The notes beneath the pieces were generated by a model that did no database searches, was not told where the DNA came from, and worked only from the letters and a program-made list of their open reading frames with translations. Both the position numbers and the translations under genes were made by a program. From Blasia pusilla (lineage: Eukaryota; Marchantiophyta; Marchantiopsida; Blasiales), in assembly GCA_050084515.1 (NCBI GenBank), contig CM114272.1:17608001-17672000 (forward strand): 64,000 nucleotides of DNA, read 5' to 3'. This document shows, piece after piece, positions 51,187-63,300 of the stretch (position 1 is the stretch's first letter; each line of letters opens with the position of its first letter).

Positions 51187-54056
51187 CGAGTATCCAGTGA
51201 TTTACTTTTAAATGGATCCACAACTAATGCTTGTATAGATCGGGATAGTAGTTGGCCAGAGTAGGTAAGGTAGGCTAGTTCCAAGGGCCAAAACTGAATC
51301 CTTGCTAAGCTTCCATGCCGGTAACAGCCAATTGGTAAGCCTGTGAGGTGGGTGCAGCTTCCAAAAAATTGATACGCGGGAGACAAAGTTGATTTTGTCG
51401 ATTTCACATCGACCGCACAATGCAGAATGTGATCTTGGATTCACGTGCCTCTTTAACCGGAGGAAGATGGGGGTGACTGAGAATTTCATCTACACAATTG
51501 ATAGTAGAGCGGCTCACGTTTCTATTGCTACAAAGATTTCTGAGCTATAATTTCTACCCAAGAAACACTCACAAACTTATGAGCATGACCTAGATTTGAG
51601 AATTAAGATCTTTCTTCCCGCCTTGGAGAAAAAAAGATCATCCTTCGGCTCACATAGAATGATTTGCATCAATCAGGGAAATCTCTTAGATCTATAAGTA
51701 TCTCTCCTGTGAGCAATAAGAGAAGGCATTCTGGGGTAGTAATACAAGGCATTATGGGAATGATCCAACAAAAAGTCATAAGGAAAATAATAAACAGTAA
51801 AAAGTCATGAGGCAAATAGTAAACAATAGAGAGTCACAGTAAACAAGTATATTCGAATAAGAAAGCCACTGCCCCTTGCTAAGAACCTACGACAAAAGGG
51901 AAAATATGATTGTAGTGAAGAACTAAAAGAATATGCGCATCCGAGTAGCCATTCACTCAATTGGAACACATGGATTTCTTGGAAAAGGTAGGGAGGGACA
52001 AAATATTACCTCCTCTAGAAGCAAAGGGTGTCACATTTGAGTAGCCGATAGGCCGAGATCTATCGTGGATAGGGCGTAGGAGCCAGCGGACTATCTTGAG
52101 TGTAACTTTGTCCCACGGTGTCGGATGAGGTTGAGGATAGGTCCATTGTGTCAGGAACGTCGTTTGTGACAACTTTCATGTTGAAGTCTTTTACAGCCGG
52201 GTGACTTGTTGACCAGGTCACCCGCCCCTGGTAACCTGTGTGCGCAGGTTACCAAGGGGAGGGCTATTTTTAGGGGAAGAGCCTTTTGGCTCTTCCCAAC
52301 CATATATAAGAGAGGAAGATGGCTTTCCTAAGCCATCTTTCTCATGTTGGGCCGTTAGAGCACCTCCCTTGTATGTTTGTGAGATAGGACTAGGGTGCTA
52401 GCGTCTGAATTCCTTGATAGCAGAGGGTGGACGAGGCTCGATATGTCGATGTAGATTGAGGAGTGGAGTTTTAGGCCGGGTGTGCCATTTTTACTACTCT
52501 TTATTTTTACATGAGAAAGATGTTAGGGGGCTGGTGGGAATTCGTTGTTTGTAGGTAGGCAAGCAAGTTGCCTTGGTCGGGAGCCCATGGAGACGTTGGT
52601 TGGCCTCGTATTTGTCATTTTTTATGTTCGGAAGGCCGTGGGCGGAAGGGCTGTCCATTTTTCTTAGATTTTTCTGGTACTGATTGACGCGGGACAGCAA
52701 CCGAGTGTAGTGTGCAATGGAGCGTCGGGTGTACGTGAGTGGGGGTGTCGAGAGAGAGAAAAAAAGCAGCTTGAGGGCTTGCAACCGCTGGGGGGCTGTC
52801 AAGTAAAGGAGGCTAGGATTAGGGCGCGGACGGGCGGTGGACGGCGGCGGACGGGCGGCGACGGGCGCTAACGGGCGCGGACAGGCGGCAACGGGTGCGG
52901 ACGGCGTGCGCCCCCCCTCCCCATGTGTTGTGTGATCTCCATGTATATGTATGAGTTGATTTTTGTACATGTGTGGATCGACTCGTGTGTGGGGAAGATC
53001 GGTGTTGTGTGGTGTAGATGTGACCAGCGATGTATGTTGTGTAGCAATATGTATGTGCACGACAGCGGACCAAACACGGTCGCACCAACGCCACACAATA
53101 CAAATCCCTCCGCAAAATTGTACCCGGAGAAGTGTGTCTTCAACAGCTCCAATCGAACTCCTACCCCTCTGGAAGTGAAAAATCGTGAAAATTCTTACTA
53201 CGCGGAGCAGTTTCAGTTCAGAAGATTTGCCATCCGAATGTGAATGGCTACTCGGTTGCTATTCCAACACGATCAGAGATCGCCTCACCGCAAGTGATTA
53301 TCACACGACCGTCTCACCGCAAGGGACTAACACACGGGCTAACACAGTCACCCAACTAACATGATTTCGAACATGTGAAACTAAACCCTAAACCTACACA
53401 AGCCCAAAATCGCAATGTTCCAATACAACGATCACCGGAAGGCATTATGACATTAACGTCGTATAATCGGGGGTGGGTTTTTCTTGAGTGTACAAAGGAC
53501 TCAACGTTGGTAGGCATTCTGTCGTGTCATGTGTATCGTCGGATCACAACAAACTGCAAAGGGGCAATCTCCTCCGTCTACATTTGAAGTCATGTAATTG
53601 GTTAGATATTTGATGTGGTGGATCGACTTCCTCATCATACTAAATCCTTATTGGTGGATCCGTAGACATGTAAGAGCCCCAAAGTGCTTATATGCCTAAC
53701 TAAGCGGGCAAACAAGGCATTGGCTCCCATCGCGAACACATCAAATGAAGGTATGTGGTGATGATAGGCATGGAAATTCCCATGCCTCCCATGCAGTAAC
53801 ATGGAGCATGGACATGGATGTGGCGAGGTAAATATCCGTTACCGCATTACTAGTCCCACATCCTACCCGTAGGGCGGATATTTATAAGAATGCCGGAGAA
53901 AACTCTCCGACCGACTTAGGGTAGCGGATAGGTAGGGGGAATAGCAGGTGGGTAAGAGGAATGGCGGGTGGGTAGGCGGGGCAGGGGGTTCAGGGTTTAT
54001 GGAGTTCCAGAAACTCAAAGCCATAAAGGCTTTAAGTTCAGACTCTATAGAGACCC
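51187..54056 (-). repeat. Right arm of the large inverted repeat, split by an insertion
   Basis: Complement of 37833-39672. Homology stops at 52028 (GAAGCAAAGGG) and resumes near 53065 (ACCAAACACGG). The uninterrupted left arm reads the same words without a gap. Substitutions between arms are frequent enough to show independent aging. Motif copies are at 51722, 51744, 53437, 53511 and 53888. Confidence 0.9.
52029..53064. mobile_element. LTR-like repeat, copy B, inserted in the right arm
   Basis: Begins TGTCACATTTGAGTAG and shares its first 650 or so bp with copy A. Features: paired GGTAACCTG...CAGGTTACC around 52,231-52,255, GAGCCTTTTGGCTC hairpin, TATATAAGAG core at 52,303-52,312. The final 350 bp (GGACGGGCGG repeats at 52,828-52,910, then GTGTTGTGTG words) have no match in copy A. 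Probable end ...CACGACA; the flanks AAGGG and AGCGG only loosely resemble a target duplication. Probably a solo LTR. Confidence 0.7.
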
Positions 54057-54762
54057 GAAAGTGTGAAGGAGTTGGGTGAGCCATTAAGGCTCTAGGGATA
54101 TTAGGAGGTACAGGGGTACCCATCCTGTACCTATGAGACACACGGCCATAGGGATGTTTGTGGTCACTTGGCATATGTGCGCGTGTGGGAGATAGAGCAA
54201 AGAGGATTCGGTAGAAGTGGCGCGTGCGAAATTGGGACTCCAGAAGCAAGTAGGGAGCCATGTAGAGAGAGCGCCCAGTTGGGAGAAATCGGTAGCAGCC
54301 CCGAGCAGGAAGTATGCAACTGGGGCTAGGATGGGAGTTGGCTGGTTCCGCATAGAACACGGGCCAACCACTGTCATAGGGCCACGTGCCCAAACGGGGA
54401 AGCCAGGATTAGAGAGCGGGTGGAGAGACGAAGAGAGAGCGTAAGGAGGTCGCGTGCAGCGCACTGTGAAAGCAGCCGTGGAGTGGGATGTAGCAAAGGG
54501 CAAGCCACGTCCATAGGGATACGTGCCCACAGGGAGGGAGCCAAAGGACCTGAAGGAGGTGCATAGGGCACCGGACCAAAGAAGGGCTTCCGAGAGGTTG
54601 GGTACATGCCAAGGTCCGGGGAGATTTTTTACGAGAGGGGGTAAGTTTCTGGCAAATGGTTGAATATATCGGTAATTTAAAAAGTTTAACCGGTTTCAAA
54701 AGGTAACATTTGAAATCCCCGGCCAATTTCTGGGAGTTTTTTTTCATTTTTCCCTTATTTTC
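54057..54762. other. Region between the large element and the foldback
   Basis: Moderately GC-rich with overlapping open frames on both strands (54084-54607) lacking any domain. CGGGGAGATTTTTTACGAG at 54,618-54,636 resembles the MITE left end (CGGGGAGAT), so one terminus of the neighbouring hAT element may lie here. Confidence 0.45.
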
Positions 54763-54977
54763 CGAAATTTTATTTTTTTCCACAGTTCATTTTCGATCAC
54801 TCGGAATGTTGTTAGGCCAATATCCGGGATTTTCAAAACCCACCGGAAAAATTTTCCTGGCCCGTTCTCGACCTCAACCTCTTTTGAACTTCTTTTCTAG
54901 TAGACTTCAACTTTTTTGGAATCATGATTTCATCTTTAATGTAGAGATTCATTTCAGATCAATTTTTTCACTAAATC

Positions 54978-55032
54978 ATCCTTGGCAGGAATTGAACCTG
55001 GCTAGGCCTCCCACCAGTTGGGAGCCAAGGAT
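54978..55032 (-). other. tRNA-like three-stem sequence with B box
   Basis: On the minus strand ATCCTTGG and CCAAGGAT close an 8-bp stem. Inside are a CTCCCA/TGGGAG hairpin and a CAGG-TTCAATT-CCTG arm. GGTTCAATTCC fits the RNA polymerase III B-box consensus well. At 55 nt it lacks one arm of a normal tRNA, so it is a tRNA-derived relic rather than a tRNA gene. Confidence 0.5.
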
Positions 55033-55042
55033 CTTTCCCCTC

Positions 55043-55083
55043 CATAATACATTGAAGCTTTTGAAGAAAAGCTTCAATGTATT
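55043..55083. repeat. Perfect hairpin, 17-bp arms
   Basis: AATACATTGAAGCTTTT, a GAAG loop and AAAAGCTTCAATGTATT are exact complements, in the centre of the foldback at 54,763-55,452. Confidence 0.9.
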
Positions 55084-55452
55084 AGAAAAGGGACCCCTAA
55101 CCTTAAACTTTCCCCCCTCATCTTACACATCCACAACAACTGCACTTGGGTCTAAAACATCTAAATTTACACGGACCTCTGGTGGAATTTCTATCTCAGA
55201 AACATATCTCTCAGGATTGGCATACACTAAAGGATGATTTAGTGAAAAAATTGATCTGAAATGAATCTCTACATTAAAGATGAAGTCATGATTCCAAAAA
55301 AGTTGAAGTGTACTAGAAAAGAAGTTCAAAAGAGGTTGAAGTCCAAAACGGGCCGGGAAACTTTTTCCGGTTGGTTTTGAAAATCCTGGATATTGGCCTA
55401 ACGACATTCCGAGTGATCGGAAATGAACAGTGGAATTAAATAAAATTTCGGA

Positions 55453-57226
55453 AATGTTTTTGAATAAAATTTTTGAAGGGTAAGTCTGTCCCAAAATGTG
55501 CACAAGATCATCTAATTCCTTACTACCCCAGCTATTCAGTCCCACTTGCCTTGAAGGCATGTGTAGAGGATTCATTATCCTCATAGCACTAATCAAATTG
55601 TTATCCTTAAACCAATCTTGTAAAGCTACACAAACACTCTCAGAAAAATTCTTTTGAAACAACAAGGCAACCTCTAAATCCTTCCCCGTCCGATTCCTCA
55701 ACATTTCAATACTATGAAACTTTCTGCCCCTAATCTCAGACTGTAAACGTTTCAAATACCCACCTGGAGGACCAAAGTCTGGTAGAATGTGATAACTAGT
55801 TTCTTCAGAGAAAGTTGAGGCATTCAGATTAGGGTTCTCCATTACAAAATTCATTGTTATGGAAGCTATCTCAGAAGTCACTATACTACCTATGGTACTA
55901 ACATCTACAAACTTATATTGGAACATCTTACTCAAGTTAGCAAGAAGAAACAAAATATCTGCCAAAAAGTACAGCTGATAGATCATCCGAAATGATCTAA
56001 GTTTGTTATACAAATTTGCAGCATTACCATCATCTTCCGAGGGCGAGATATCTCTGAAATATGCCAGGACAGATTCCAATGAGTCACATAAAGTAGTAAC
56101 AGCCTGCCAACGTGACAACCAGCGAATCTTGTGGTACCTCTTCATCACTTTCTGAGAATCGTTCAACTTCTCTTGCAAAATTGCAAGACCACACTTCCTC
56201 TTGGACGACCTTCTAAAATATCCAGCTACGGCATTCAATATTTAATCTAATTCTATAGATATTTCCTTACACCCTACACCTTTTTTGATGTTAACTTTGT
56301 TTGAGGTTAGAATTCCTGGCGCCACACAATGCAAAGTTTGTAGACAATATAAAAGGATTTTAACTCCTTTGCTAGGGAGATGCTACTAACTTTTGGCTTC
56401 CTACCATAGTAGAAGCTCCATGAGATCCAAAGGCCACCAATTTTGATCCCTCTAGTCCCGAATCCTTTGTCAACTCCAACAAATTGTTGGTGATTGCGTT
56501 CAAACATTTTCGACTCTATTCAACATTGTAGCAATCCTATAAAACAACTCTCTATCTGGCCCTCATCTAAGTAAGTTGCAAATACAACGAGGTGTCCAGT
56601 GACAGATATATCTGTGGACTTTTCAATCATTATCCCAAAGAAAGGAGATTGTTGCACTTTAGAAAGGTTCCTCCAAAGGAGAACTTGGCTAATATAATAA
56701 CACATATCAACACAACTTTTTTCATCCTGATACAAGTCGCGGGTTATTTTGAGAACTTTGAAAATGGCAAGGCTTCCTTTGCAACGAAATATGCACATTT
56801 GAATAGAGTCAAAAGTGCAAGATCACAAGTCCGATTTATAGTGGCAATAGCCTTGGCCATGGATCTATTCCCCACATTCGCAGCCCATGCAAGCTTCATG
56901 TGCTCATTCGACTTACCATGATCTGTGAAGGCCGAAACCTTATAGTTAATGGCACCATCCCTAGCAAAGGAGCTTTTCCCCTTACCTTGTCTACAAACTT
57001 TGCAAAAACTCCAACCAGATTCTACATGGAATTCTATCCAATCAAACAAAGTATACCAAACATCCTTCGAAGCCAATATGTTTTTCTCACTCTGACTTAT
57101 AGGAGGAGTATTCAATTTTTCCCCTTGTCTCCCATCCGATGATCTTGACCTACTGTTCTCCTCTACAAAGTCTTGACTTACTTCCTTGTGTAGCATCTCA
57201 TTCATAGTTCGCTGTCTCTTAGCCAT
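55453..57226 (-). pseudogene. hAT-superfamily transposase (DUF4371/ZMYM-like), decayed
   Basis: The ATG at 57226 opens MAKRQRTMNEML. An N-terminal zinc-finger-like block (WSFCKVCRQGKGKSSF, then FTDHGKSNEHMK) is followed by YFVAKEALPFSKF (56750). A shifted frame 56520-56798 has VQQSPFFGIMIEKSTDISV and HLVVFATYL, where intact members read SPFFGIMVDESTD, so the catalytic aspartate position appears as Lys. A third region (56307-56507, different frame) gives LVAFGSHGASTMVG, usually FGSDGASVMxG. The C-terminal frame (to 56238) has IRWLSRWQAVTTLCDSLES. Several shifts and substitutions make it inactive. Confidence 0.85.
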
Positions 57227-58030
57227 GTAGAGGCTCAGAGAGTGCAGAATTATGACGTAGATACTAAAATATGGTGTAAAGGACCTACTATATTCTAAGT
57301 ATAATTTTTTTGTAACTGTTGTGCACTTCACTAAAGTAACCCAAACCAGCGATCCCTAATGCCCTACCCAAGGTTCCACCTAAGTAAAACTCTAAGCAAA
57401 GTTGTGCAAGCTGTGCAACATAAACCTCAAGAAAATGCGGATCTGAAAAGTACTTAAACCCCAAGACTTGGCAAAAGATACAATCAGCCAATGCAATGTG
57501 TTATCAAACACACCTGACTCTGGTTCATGTACATTCAAAGTTCTGAAACCAGAACTGCCGATACTCAAGTAGCAACAAAGAGCACAAGGGCACAAACACA
57601 AAGACTTCAAAGTTCAAACACGGCAGCGGGTTAGTGGAGCTTCAAAGTTCTATCAGTCGGAGTCCCCAAGTGTGCAGCTCAAGCGCAGCCAAGATTCCAC
57701 GAGCCAAGGAGAGTCAAACGACAACTCAAGTCAATACTCAACCAGAGAAAAAATGGTTAGACGAGTGTGGAACCGGAGTCTACAAGAAGAGCTCGGGCCT
57801 CGAAAAAATCAGTAGCAGGTCAAAATCGGGCCTAGACGAGAGCAGCTCATCAACATGGAGCACAAGAGAGTCGGGCGGATTCGGGCCTAGACGAGTCACG
57901 GATTCAACTGAAGAGTCTCAAGTCGATCTAGAGCATCTCAAGAGAGTCGAGCCTTCATGGGAGCTGATCACGAGCAGTGCAACACACACAAGAGATTCGA
58001 GATTGGAAAAAAAATGATGGCAAGAGCAAG
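57227..58030. other. Flank of the hAT relic, low-complexity
   Basis: A plus frame (57634-58017) is Ser/Glu/Lys-rich and shows no family; repeated words such as TCGGGCCT and AGAGTC explain it. The 5' end of the hAT element is probably within this stretch but was not located. Confidence 0.45.
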
Positions 58031-58033
58031 AGC

Positions 58034-58213
58034 AGTATGCGCTTGAGTCCGGCTTGAACGAAGTAAAGACCTAGCAGCAACGCAAAAATACGGAGTATGC
58101 GCTTGAGTCCGGCCTGAACGAAGTAAAGACCCAGCAGCAACGCAAAAACATGGAGTATGCCCTTGAGTCCGGCCTGAACGAAGTAAAGACACAACAGCAA
58201 CGCAAAAACACAG
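58034..58213. repeat. Tandem repeat, three copies of 60 bp
   Basis: AGTATGCGCTTGAGTCCGGC, then TTGAACGAAGTAAAGACCTA and GCAGCAACGCAAAAATACGG, repeats three times with a few substitutions. Minus frames across it give repetitive LLLGLYFVQAGLKRI-like products that are artefacts. Confidence 0.95.
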
Positions 58214-58239
58214 AGGATGGAGTTGTAGTGAGCAAACAC

Positions 58240-58445
58240 CAACAAGCAGCGCCGCGAAGAGAGCAAGGAGCGAGCAGAAGCAGCGCCTCACGAATGAGCG
58301 AGCAATAGCAACAGTGCTGCACAAACGAGCAAGCAACAACAACAGCACTTCACAAACGAGCGACTAGCAACAGTGTTGAACGAGCGAGCAGCAGCAATAG
58401 TGTCGACCGAGCGAGCAGTAGCGCTTCACGAACGAGCGAGTCTCA
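58240..58445. repeat. Degenerate short-period repeat (GAGCGAGCA words)
   Basis: GAGCGAGCAGCAGCAATAGTG-like units recur with spacing near 40 bp and merge with CACAAACGAGC words. No coding meaning. Confidence 0.8.
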
Positions 58446-59016
58446 ACAAATAAATGGCATGGAAATGGCCCCCCGTCAGACCCCCCTTCTTGACTACCCC
58501 TTGAGCCCCTCGGACGCTCAGAGTCCAAGACTCACGTCACTAATCCCCCTTCCCAAGTCCTGACTCCCGACTACCCCTTGGGCCCCTCGGAGGCTCGGTT
58601 CGCTCGGACGCTGAGAGTCTCGAGTCTGAGACTAAAGACTCCTCGGTCCTGACTTGGCGGCTTGCCCTAAGATGGAGGGACTCAATTTAATCCAGATTTT
58701 TTAGTTTTACCGGTAGCCAGAAACTGGTGCGGCAGCAAACCGAGATGACTTTTCTGACTAGCAGCCAAAATTCAGAAAGCATGTCACCGGAACGGCGCAC
58801 TTCCGTCACATACACCCCGGGAACGGGTAGAAAACCGCCTTAGGCGTTTCCGGCCAGCAGTTTACCGGGATACCTCCAAGCCCTATCGGAATTGCATCCG
58901 GACTTCTTTGGATTTGCCCAGAATTCCCTCATTTTCCCCGGCTAGGTCAACACGTAACCGGGTTTGCCCGTTCATTGGTACATGCAGGCCTAGGGGGAGT
59001 CATTATGACTCCAAAG
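58446..59016. other. Spacer with CCGG-rich stretch
   Basis: 58,690-58,980 is dense in ACCGG, CCGGT and CCGGGA words similar to those inside the MITE family and the 54.6-54.9 kb stretch, so it may be a diverged hAT-related non-autonomous element. No termini identified. Confidence 0.4.
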
Positions 59017-59247
59017 ATGAGGAACAATGATCGGGGAGATTCGGGGTTACGAGTAAGGCTAGCCGGTTAAATCTGAGAATCTCCGATTAATTTTAAAGCT
59101 TCCTATGAAAAACCGGTTGGATTTGAGGACGCTCTTTGTATTTTGTATCTGAAAACCGGTTCAAAAACCGGAATTTCCGTTTCCGATTTACCATTCCCCG
59201 TAATGTACCGGGTCCCACGGAAAAACTCCCCGAAACCTGATGAGGAA
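59017..59247. mobile_element. hAT-type MITE, copy 2, with exact 8-bp target duplication
   Basis: The element 59025-59239 (215 bp) aligns along its length with 6132-6344, starts CAATGATCGGGGAG and ends CTCCCCGAAACCTG. Flanks ATGAGGAA at 59017-59024 and 59240-59247 are identical. Different exact 8-bp duplications at the two copies prove independent transposition. Confidence 0.92.
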
Positions 59248-60375
59248 AGGTACATGCGTACCTATCAAGGACATGTGTAGTTGAGGCCTTACATAAGAGC
59301 AACATATTGCGATGGTACAAAGGCAGAGATGACGCAAAGGGTATGTGGGAAATTGAGGACTGAGAGATGACAGCTGAATGGGAGCCGGTAGCAAGCGGAT
59401 GGAGTAGAGCCGACCTGAAGAGGTTGGGAGGTTGACATGGTTGTAGGACCGACAAGGTTAGGCAGTAAACGTGGTAGGTAAGCTTACCAAGTCGAGGTTG
59501 AGGTGGTTGGGAGCTAACTTGATAGATTCATGATGGGATTTGAGAGGTATAGTGAATTTTTGGTCGTGTTCTTATTCACTAGTACTGTGCCGAGTGGGGT
59601 GACATGGATGATCTGTACGTGGTAAGAGCCATGACATGGTTTGAGGAGAGTTACATAGTTGGGGTCAAGATGAACCCTATACATTGATGAGTTAGTGTGT
59701 TGATGTGGAAAAGTGGTCCGCATCCGTTGACGGGAAGTTTGACTCGTGTTCGAGGAGAGTGTTGTGTTGGAGAGGTTGTTGCAGCCATATGGAGGAGTGA
59801 GTGTTGATGGAGCAGTTGATTGGCGGGAGTATTAGGTTACCCATTTGAGTCCTTTTTCCCGCACTTATCTCGTGGCACTAAGGGTGCTAGGTCGGGTAGT
59901 GCTAGATGGGTTCAGTTATGGTGACGAGTGTAGACTTTTTGCATATGTAGCATGTTTGTACGACGGTTGCCAAGTAGGGGTCAAGTGTATGACCCGAGCG
60001 TATGTTGGTAATTAGGTAAGATAGTTGGGAGGCTCAGGGTGAGCCCGAGTGTTGAGTGTACGTGAGGCCGGGTATGTCTTCATGTGGTTACCATTAGCAT
60101 AGGTGAGCTAATGAGGAGTGCGGGAGACTCTTGGTGAGTCTGAGTGTTTGAGCGGGCGAGACAGGGTGATCATCACGGTGTTCTTCCAGGGTTGGGAAGA
60201 ATAGGGTAGTTTGAGCAATAGTGGTGGTGTGACACAGAGTGGAGTGAGATATCGAGGGGTTATGAGCAAGGAGCCACCTCGACTTCCATCCTTAGCTTGA
60301 TAGTCATCACTAGATAGCAGGTCTGGCGATGAGATTGCAGACGGAGGCAGTGTCACTTGGCAGGAGATGGACGAC
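59248..60375. other. Region upstream of the Ty3-type gag, no gene seen
   Basis: Composition is G/T-rich on the plus strand (GGTTGGGAG and GTGAG words). It may hold the element's LTR and leader, but no second copy is available in the window to define it. Confidence 0.4.
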
Positions 60376-62640
60376 ATGAGTTATCGGGGCATACATCCTT
60401 TCTCGGGTGCAGTGGACACCATCGACCTAGATGACTTCATCTAGGAGTTCAACATGTGGTGCGACTTCTAGGAGATACGGAACTTGACACGGTTCAACCC
60501 TTTCATGGCATGGAAAGGGTTGTTCCAACACTTGGAGGGTCCTCCGATGGATAATCATATGGAGTTCCAATCACTATATTGAATAGAGATCAATCCATGG
60601 AGGATGTATTGGGCTCTAGGGTATGTATCCACTAGTGGTTGCGAGACATATGATGGGATTGTGAGAGGAGAGAGACTCACACCATCAGCCCGAAGACTAG
60701 ATGGAGAGAAGAGCAGTGATACAGGCAATATGGCCGAGACCTCTGGTGGTAGAGGGCCATCCAGATTCAATCCTATGGTGGAGTTCTTCTGACAATTAGG
60801 GAAGAGCTACCAAGGCGTACGGGTAGATCCTATAGATCCTACCAATCTACAGGATTTTCAGGTCCGATCGGGTGAGAGTCTGATAATTGCACGCATGGAG
60901 TGACTGAGGCATTCACACACATGAGGAGGCTATTAATTGATTGGGTGAGAGTTTGATAATTGCTACTTATGGAGTGACTGAGGTGCAATTAGTCCAGTAC
61001 TGGTTCGGAGTTCTGGATCGAGAACTACGGAGGAGAGTCTGAGATGCAGTGTTGATTCACACAACGAAGCCCATATTGAAGGTGGTCTTGGAGTTATCTG
61101 AGCATATTGAGCTCAACATGAGTGAGGAGCATGTAGTGACCACTGGATTTTCCCAAGAGTTGACGGATCCACGATCGATGGTAATCCCACATATGCCATA
61201 ACGAGCACTAGTACCACAGGAGCGGGCCAGTGTGCCCAAAGAGCGGGGCGGGTACGGTGAGCTTGTGAGGCAATAACCCGTACCTAGGTATGTTGCCCAG
61301 CACGAACCGATGATATCTTGTTGGATGTGTGGTGGGCCCCATATGCAAAGAGATTGCCCACAACATGGGAGAGGACCACGAGTGCCTTTGATTGCTCAGG
61401 AGCTACAAAGGATGGCTCCACCACAATATCAGTGTGACTATTGCCACAGATATGGTCACACTAGGCATAGATGTTTTGACCTTTGTCGAGAGACACGTCA
61501 AGAGGCAGGCAGAGGGCCTAGGGGCGGTCGCCTTGGAAGAGGCCGAGGAGGTGTTGCTGGATGTGGTGGTAGAGGACCACCACCTGCTAGAGGAGATGGG
61601 GCGGGAGCACCAGAGCCAACGCTTCTCTTACGCATCGATTAGTTGGAGCAGAGGATTGTTGCCTTGACGATGATGCAGCTTAGGGAAGCCACGGAGCCGA
61701 GAGTAGCTAGTGTGACTCCGGCTTCCACCTCTTACCCTGATCTGAGTGAGGATCTCGCTAGTATGGGATTTATGTGTAGTGTGGCTTAGGTTGAGGCTGA
61801 TGCGGTGGTGACTCGGGGTGATGCAAGAGTAACTGAGCCATCGAGAGGTGGGGTTGAGATTGACCCACAGGAGGGGACCAATGGGCGGCAGGCCAGGGTT
61901 AACATTGTCAGAGGCACTACACACACCATCGATGGTGCCCCAACAGCCAGCGGTGCCTACAAATCAAGTAGGTGCGTCAACGTCACGAGGAGTTGGAGGG
62001 ACAACTCCTATGCCGGCTCAATTGAGTGGAGTCAGTGTGGACCACAATGTTGGAGGTGGCCACCAGGGTGAGCCAGGCTTTGCTATTTTCCGCCATAGAG
62101 TTGGCAATATTGGGATTTGGACATGTTGAGGTGTTTCGGCTGGCTGCCACGTTGTCGGCTGGCTCTCGATCAGAGGTAGTTGAGGAGATGGTGGACTTAC
62201 CCTTGGAGCATGTGCTTAGAACGTCCTCCACTCAGACATGGCATGCGGCGACGACAAAGTTGGTAGATATGCCTGCTCGATCGGCCATAGAGCAAGCAGT
62301 GGTGACACCTAGCGTGGTATTATTGGATAATCGAGCTGGAGTATTTTGCTTGGTTAGTCCGACACAGACAGTGTACCGCCCGCAACGCGTCCTACTTGAT
62401 TCGGGAGCGAAGCCCTTGATGTTAGGGAAGACGGCGTATTTAGCATTGGGATTACGGAAGGCCGACATTGAGCCTTGTCCCTCCTAGATACAGACCTCGA
62501 TTGAGGGCGTGTCACCCACGCAATATATGACTCGAGAGGAGATAGTTGTCAGAATCTAGCCAGAAAATGAGATAGATAGTGCTGTGGTGCGCACACATGT
62601 GATTACAACACCAATTGAGTCGTACGATGTGTTGGTGAGG
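60376..62640 (+). pseudogene. Ty3/gypsy-type gag and protease relic
   Basis: A broken frame begins MSYRGIHPFSGAVDTIDLDD at 60,376 with stops, followed by a capsid-like stretch (VQYWFGVLDRELRRRV, VVLELSEHIELNMSEEH). Then two zinc knuckles, CWMCGGPHMQRDC (61,321-61,359) and CDYCHRYGHTRHRC (61,434-61,475), an Arg/Gly-rich stretch, and further on the retropepsin site VLLDSGAKPL (62,391-62,420). Two knuckles plus DSGA fit plant Ty3 elements. No reverse transcriptase follows; sequence after 62,640 is unrelated, so the element is truncated. Confidence 0.82.
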
Positions 62641-63300
62641 CGCGGTAAGAGGAGAGGAAGAGAGGAAGAGAGGAGAGAGGAAACTACCTTCAACCCAAAG
62701 AGATACTTGTAAAGAGAGTTTCCTGTGATTTGAAGAGAGTTTCCGTTGGGTTGAAGAGAGGAAAATTTTTGTGTGATTTTTTTTGCACTTTTGTTCTCAG
62801 TGCCTAGGCACTCCCACAAATATTTTTTTCCTCTTCCACATTTTGGCAACCCGTCTGGATCCGACGGGTTGCAATTTGCACAAAATTTAAAAATCAAAAA
62901 ATCATTGGAATCATAAATGTGGAACAAATCATTTTTTCCATCCATGGTCTGGAAAAAATCTATCATTTTCCCTTGGCTGAATAGAGTTCAAGCTCAAAGT
63001 GAAGGTTCTGGCAAATCAAAGTAAAATCTAATACCTCATTTTGCATCCTCAAAATGGTTTTTTAAAAATACTTTGCACTTCTTTGAGGGACAAATTTGGT
63101 TGGTGGATTCCTTTTCCTACCTCCGATTCTATTAAAACTACAAGCAACACAAAGAACATGTGCTTACAAGGGAAATACCTTTTCCCACTTGTCTCTCTTT
63201 GGACAAAGAATATGTGGGAAAGCAAGAGATGTGCACGACATACACCCCTGTGACACTTGAATTTACAGTGTTGTTCCTCACCCAATACATCTTTCCTATT
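62640..63300. other. Purine-rich and unassigned spacer
   Basis: GAGAGGAAGAGAGG words (62,652-62,690) and GAAGAGAGTTTCC repeats follow the Ty3 relic. No recognisable protein afterwards. Confidence 0.5.

Larger units (their letters stand above)
54763..55452. mobile_element. Foldback element inserted at the end of the hAT gene
   Basis: Arms 54,763-54,984 and 55,231-55,452 are inverted copies (CAGTTCATTTTCGATCACTC in the left; its complement with small changes in the right) around a 246-bp centre. Both arms read as VHFRSLGM, LLNFFSS, LFWNHDFIFNVEIHFRSI-type frames, but that is only a result of the inversion. The hAT frame at 55123-56238 runs straight into the right arm, so the foldback replaced or interrupted its C-terminus. 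Confidence 0.85.

Noticed and set aside
52494-53152. Long Pro/Arg-rich minus frames
   Set aside because: They cross the end of the LTR-like copy B and GGACGGGCGG repeats; composition artefact.
54710-55237. 175-codon plus frame resembling the minus frame at 55123-56238
   Set aside because: The similarity is produced by the inverted arms of the foldback, not by a second gene.
58034-58213. CRISPR-like spacing of repeats
   Set aside because: Contiguous 60-bp tandem units with no unique spacers, in plant DNA.
57955-58348. Leucine-rich, membrane-like minus frames
   Set aside because: They follow the 60-bp tandem repeat, and period 60 keeps any frame open; no independent support.
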